In this document: one piece after another, positions 21,004 to 23,518 of the stretch
Layout of the letters: the number at the start of each line of letters is the position of its first letter
How positions within the stretch are numbered: position 1 is the stretch's first letter
IMG/VR virus record: IMGVR_UViG_3300046463_000481
Span: 1 to 23,518 of that record
Source of the DNA: a virus
Length of the DNA: 23,518 nt
Direction: 5' to 3' (one strand)
Notes under the pieces: generated by a model
The model's input: only the letters and a program-made list of their open reading frames with translations
What the model was told of the DNA's origin: nothing
The model's database searches: none
Program-made: the position numbers and the translations under genes

Positions 21004-21919
21004 TGCGCTCTCCCGCTTGGCGCTTGGCCAAGACCATTTGCGCGGCCTGCTCGGCGGCGGAGACGTTCGCCTCGGTGCGCTCCATCTGGCGAGCAGTTGT
21101 CCCGTTGACGCGTTGACCGGTCACCCACTGGGTGTGGTAGCTCTCGGCGTTGGCCAGCAGTTCGTTGAGGCTGTGGCACTTGCGCAGGACGGCGGCATCG
21201 CTGGTTTTCAGGAAGTGGGCAGCGACGTGGTGAGCGACATCGGCGCCGAGGCGATCGACCAGTTGGCCGAGTTGTCCACCGACCTTGGCGTTCCACACGG
21301 GCCAGGTGCTGTAGCGCTTGCGGTAGGCCATGGCGTAGTTCGCCCAGACCTTGAAAGTTTTGCATGACTGGTCTTTTGGGCCCGGCATGTCAGCGGGAAT
21401 CTCAACCCGTGGCGCATCGGTGCGATCAACCACCAGCACCAAGCCGCGGGACTGAGCCGGCACAACCTCGGCGGGAGCCGGGGGTGCAATTGGTTCAATG
21501 ACCGGTTCCATGACTGATTCAAGAGAGTTACTGATTCTGGGTGCAGCTCCTGCACTACCCCCTGGTGCAGGAGATTCACTAGGGGGTGAACCTGCTGCAC
21601 TACCCGGATGAATCTTCTGCACTACCCCTGGTGCAGGAGGTGCACCACCACCGTCGAGGGTGAGGAAGTAAACGTTCGACGAATTCCCCTTTGGCCCACC
21701 CTTCCGGATCTCCTTGCGCAACAGTCCCGCATCACACAGAGCGGTGATGTGGTTCATGACAGAACGCTTGCTGATCTCGCACTGGTCGGCAATGTGCTGG
21801 TAGGAGGGCCAGCACTCGCCTACGTCGCTGGCGTTGTCGGCCAACTTGATCAGCACCAGCTTGCGCAGCGGATTACCAACGCGAAGCTTCATTGCGGCAA
21901 CCATAAGGCCCATGCTCAT
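20990..21919 (-). CDS. O-like replication initiator with winged helix (HTH_36)
   Basis: 309 residues. The N-terminal winged helix (about 12-85) reads NPLRKLVLIKLADNASDVGE, CWPSYQHIADQCEISKRSVM and HITALCDAGLLRKEIR, typical of HTH_36-type phage replication proteins. Residues about 95-165 are a Pro/Gly/Ala-rich linker whose DNA holds repeated CTGCACTACCC units. The C-terminal ~140 residues form a helical domain (KTFKVWANYAMAYRKRYSTW, QLGQLVDRLGADVAHHVAAH). In lambda, O binds iterons within its own gene and recruits P and DnaB; the layout here is comparable. Confidence 0.8.
   Translation of the reverse strand: MSMGLMVAAMKLRVGNPLRKLVLIKLADNASDVGECWPSYQHIADQCEISKRSVMNHITALCDAGLLRKEIRKGGPKGNSSNVYFLTLDGGGAPPAPGVVQKIHPGSAAGSPPSESPAPGGSAGAAPRISNSLESVMEPVIEPIAPPAPAEVVPAQSRGLVLVVDRTDAPRVEIPADMPGPKDQSCKTFKVWANYAMAYRKRYSTWPVWNAKVGGQLGQLVDRLGADVAHHVAAHFLKTSDAAVLRKCHSLNELLANAESYHTQWVTGQRVNGTTARQMERTEANVSAAEQAAQMVLAKRQAGERNEYL
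21541..21646. repeat. Iteron-like repeats inside the initiator gene, candidate origin
   Basis: CTGCACTACCC occurs at 21550-21560, 21595-21605 and 21617-21627. In the first and last copies it is followed by an inverted GTGCAG arm (CTGCAC-N8/9-GTGCAG). GGTGCAGGAG recurs at 21564 and 21630, and TTCAC/GTGAA form a further inverted pair at 21576-21590. All lie in the linker-coding part of the initiator gene, next to a more AT-rich stretch at about 21500-21540. Such placement recalls lambda ori inside gene O. Confidence 0.5.
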
Positions 21920-22503
21920 GCTGCACCTCCGGCGAACGCGCGGTAATCAATCGTCCGCACGCCCTTCCAGCTATTGCAGGACATGCAAAGGGTCTGGAGG
22001 TTGCCCAAAGAAGCCTCTCCACCTTGGCTTTCAGGTACGACGTGATCGGCCCTCAAGCGCATCAGCGCCGAGCAACCGCAGCGCAAACACGCGTGACCGT
22101 CGCGGGCGAATACCTGTGCACGCAAACCAGAAGGGATTGGTTTCTTTTTCGTCCTACGCCGAGGCGGGAGGACTGGCGGTTGGTAGGCGGTGATGTGACC
22201 CATACGGTTCGGGTTCCACTCACAGCCTTTTTCGGTGAGTCGGAATGCTTCAGGGCGAAGCTCAATCAAACCCGCCTCTTCCAGGGCCTTCAGCATGCGA
22301 TAAGCAGTGTCTGGCTTGTCAGTGAGCAGCGGCAGCTCCTCGATGATCTTGGCCTTGCTCAGCGCGAAGAAGATCCCGTCGTCAGTCTTGATTGGCTTTG
22401 TCCAGCTTGGGCAGCCATAGACAAAGGCGAACAGCAGAGCCTGCTGAGAATTCAGCCCCCACTCCAACGCCTTCACCTGATTGATCGTGACGGTGAATTG
22501 CAT
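21916..22503 (-). CDS. Winged-helix / HNH nuclease fusion protein
   Basis: 195 residues. The N-terminal ~95 residues form a winged-helix-like domain (EWGLNSQQALLFAFVYGCPS, then KAKIIEELPLLTDKPDTAYR and ALEEAGLIELRPEAFRLTEK). A basic linker PPRRRTKKKP leads to a C-terminal HNH domain: Cys139-x2-Cys142, Asp153-His154 (ADHVV), Asn168 and Cys173-x2-Cys176-Asn. All HNH residues are present. It lies between rha and the initiator gene, with ATGA overlap to the latter. Replication initiation-site nicking or a homing-type role are both possible. Confidence 0.8.
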   Translation of the reverse strand: MQFTVTINQVKALEWGLNSQQALLFAFVYGCPSWTKPIKTDDGIFFALSKAKIIEELPLLTDKPDTAYRMLKALEEAGLIELRPEAFRLTEKGCEWNPNRMGHITAYQPPVLPPRRRTKKKPIPSGLRAQVFARDGHACLRCGCSALMRLRADHVVPESQGGEASLGNLQTLCMSCNSWKGVRTIDYRAFAGGAA

Positions 22504-22504
22504 A

Positions 22505-23311
22505 TCAGGCCTTCCCGACCAGTTTGGCCAGTTCGAGGAAGCGATCGACGTACCAGTGAGGCTGCGTCTCGCGTGGGGATTGGGGGTTGGTCAGGTTCTT
22601 GCCGTAGGTCATGCCCTTCTCGGTCACCGACCAGAACGGAACCATTTCCTGTTTGGAGTTCTTGCGCTGGAGCTGCTTCAGAAAGCCCTTGGTTTCCAGT
22701 GCGCGGTTGAACGCAGCGGGAGACACGCGAATGCCATTGTCTTTCAGCAAGGCCGTGGCTGACTTGGTGGGCATTGAGGATCCGCCGGTAGCATCTGGCG
22801 CGGCGTCGACGGCGTAGCCTGGGAGAAACTTCGGGTCAAGACCGTTGTTCTGGGCGATCTTCGTGAGCATCGCCATCTGGCACGACGGCGCGGGCTTAAG
22901 CAGGCGCGTGAAGCACTCCATGATGGCGATCTCGCCCACCACCTTGGTGCCGCTGATCAGAACCTGCTCGCGAGCGCCCTGCTGCTGTTCAAGTTCGCGC
23001 CAACGGCGAATCACCTTCATGCGCATCGGGGCGCTGTAGCCGGTGAGAAGGCAGTCGGTGTGCTCTCGGTCGAGCATGTACTCAACCTGTTCCCGATTTT
23101 GGCCGTCCAGATAGATGTGCTCAAAACTGAGCACATCTAATTTTAGTTCTTTCAGCATCGCAGCAATGTCCCGCTTCACATTGTTGTGACGCTTACCGGT
23201 GACGTTGGCGATCTCGCGAGAGGACATAACGGTACGCGACACGTTTTCAGAATTCGAAAAACGTGTCGCGACACTTTGGGGGGTATTGCTTGAATTGGGT
23301 TGGCTCTGCAT
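22505..23311 (-). CDS. rha: Rha-family phage regulatory protein
   Basis: 268 residues. The Rha domain runs about 28-112: MSSREIANVTGKRHNNVKRD, then IAAMLKEL, YMLDREHTDCLLTGYSAPMR and VIRRWRELEQQ. The C-terminal half contains a second helical region (ATALLKDNGIRVSPAAFNRA, then FWSVTEKGMTYGKNL) resembling KilA-C/antirepressor tails. Rha proteins affect lysis-lysogeny and host IHF-dependent growth in lambdoid phages. The start at 23311 has GAGAGG upstream; an internal ATG at the Rha domain (23227) has no ribosome-binding site. The N-terminal codons hold a large palindrome (23235-23274). Confidence 0.85.
   Translation of the reverse strand: MQSQPNSSNTPQSVATRFSNSENVSRTVMSSREIANVTGKRHNNVKRDIAAMLKELKLDVLSFEHIYLDGQNREQVEYMLDREHTDCLLTGYSAPMRMKVIRRWRELEQQQGAREQVLISGTKVVGEIAIMECFTRLLKPAPSCQMAMLTKIAQNNGLDPKFLPGYAVDAAPDATGGSSMPTKSATALLKDNGIRVSPAAFNRALETKGFLKQLQRKNSKQEMVPFWSVTEKGMTYGKNLTNPQSPRETQPHWYVDRFLELAKLVGKA
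23235..23274. promoter_or_regulatory. Large palindrome inside the 5' end of rha, candidate operator
   Basis: CGCGACACGTTTT (23235-23247) and AAAACGTGTCGCG (23258-23270) are perfect 13-base arms around a symmetric GAATTC centre, with only two mismatched pairs over 36 bases. GTGTCGCGACAC (23263-23274) is itself palindromic and is found again at 15320-15331. The sequence also encodes VATRFSNSENVSR near the Rha N-terminus. Confidence 0.6.
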
Positions 23312-23338
23312 AATCGGGCCTCTCTAGTTTTGCGAATC

Positions 23339-23364
23339 AGCCGACCTTCTACGTCGGCTTTTTT
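23339..23364 (+). terminator. Plus-strand-oriented hairpin and T-tract upstream of rha
   Basis: AGCCGAC and GTCGGCT flank a 7-base loop, followed by TTTTT on the plus strand. On the minus strand the A-tract precedes the hairpin and no U-tract follows. It lies in the gap between the partial regulator gene and rha, where all genes are on the minus strand, so it could stop antisense transcripts. Confidence 0.55.
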
Positions 23365-23375
23365 GTGCCCGGAAT

Positions 23376-23518
23376 TCAGGCGGCCTTCACTGAGGCATCC
23401 ATCACGTCTAGGCTCTGCCGAACGTGGTTGATCTCCTGGCGGATCAAGTTTTTCTCGAAAGAACTGACGTGGTTGTCATCCAGCGCCTGGTGCACCGCGA
23501 TGGTCAGATCGGCGACCT
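23376..23518 (-). CDS. C-terminal end of an early phage regulator, possibly CII-like
   Basis: 46 residues before the TGA are visible, running in from beyond the right edge: VADLTIAVHQALDDNHVSSF and then EKNLIRQEINHVRQSLDVMD. This is a two-helix pattern reminiscent of the C-termini of phage CII-type (CP76) regulators, but the DNA-binding part lies outside, so the family is not certain. It precedes rha by 64 bases, in the expected place of an early regulator gene. Confidence 0.5.
   Translation of the reverse strand, partial: VADLTIAVHQALDDNHVSSFEKNLIRQEINHVRQSLDVMDASVKAA

Noticed and set aside
1-23518. tRNA genes, CRISPR arrays, insertion sequences
   Set aside because: No cloverleaf-like segment, regular repeat-spacer array or transposase was seen on either strand.

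Overview
The window is part of a temperate, lambda-like siphophage, most likely a prophage of a Pseudomonas (fluorescens-type) host. The evidence is a high GC content, gene families typical of Pseudomonas siphophages (DUF4055 portal, Gp13-like capsid, LysB/LysC-type spanins, Com, NinB/NinG, Rha), and tight ATGA/TGATG gene overlaps. Every credible gene lies on the minus strand, so transcription runs from high to low coordinates. Host and family assignments come from reading the translations; no database search was run.

Early region, about 23518 to 17918: the 3' end of a regulator gene (possibly CII-like), rha, a winged-helix/HNH fusion, an O-like replication initiator with candidate origin repeats inside the gene, a possible helicase-loader-type protein, an Ea22-like protein, ninB, ninG, and a 193-residue gene in the position of the late antiterminator Q. 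A good sigma70-type promoter overlaps the end of this last gene. It is followed at once by two strong terminators, which is the pR'-tR' layout of a Q-controlled late operon.

Accessory module, about 17810 to 16302: downstream of the tandem terminators lie a Mu Com-like zinc-finger gene, a secreted beta-rich (DUF642/choice-of-anchor-like) protein and a 106-residue unknown. The com 3' end plus ribosome-binding region is duplicated in front of the second cargo gene, including a small conserved hairpin and a com-tail remnant. Further hairpins close the module. It looks like a cargo slot under Com translational control, with non-mom cargo, and is the most unusual thing in the window.

Lysis and small-gene region, 16210 to 14358: holin, Rz-like and Rz1-like spanins (no endolysin gene here), then a probable Acb2/Tad1-type anti-CBASS sponge, two small unknown proteins and a DUF2158 protein. 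The gap before the Acb2-like gene carries a palindromic block that is repeated inside rha, 8 kb away.

Packaging and head, 14344 to 5998: small and large terminase, portal, MuF-like head protein, an apparently inserted AT-richer 145-residue accessory gene with its own terminator, scaffold, major capsid, a coiled-coil/HeH protein, and head-tail connectors. Tail, 6001 to 1: neck protein, tail terminator, tail tube, a G/GT-type chaperone pair joined by a GGGAAAC slippery site, a 1018-residue tape measure, gpM-like minor tail protein, and the start of a gpL-like protein that runs off the left edge.
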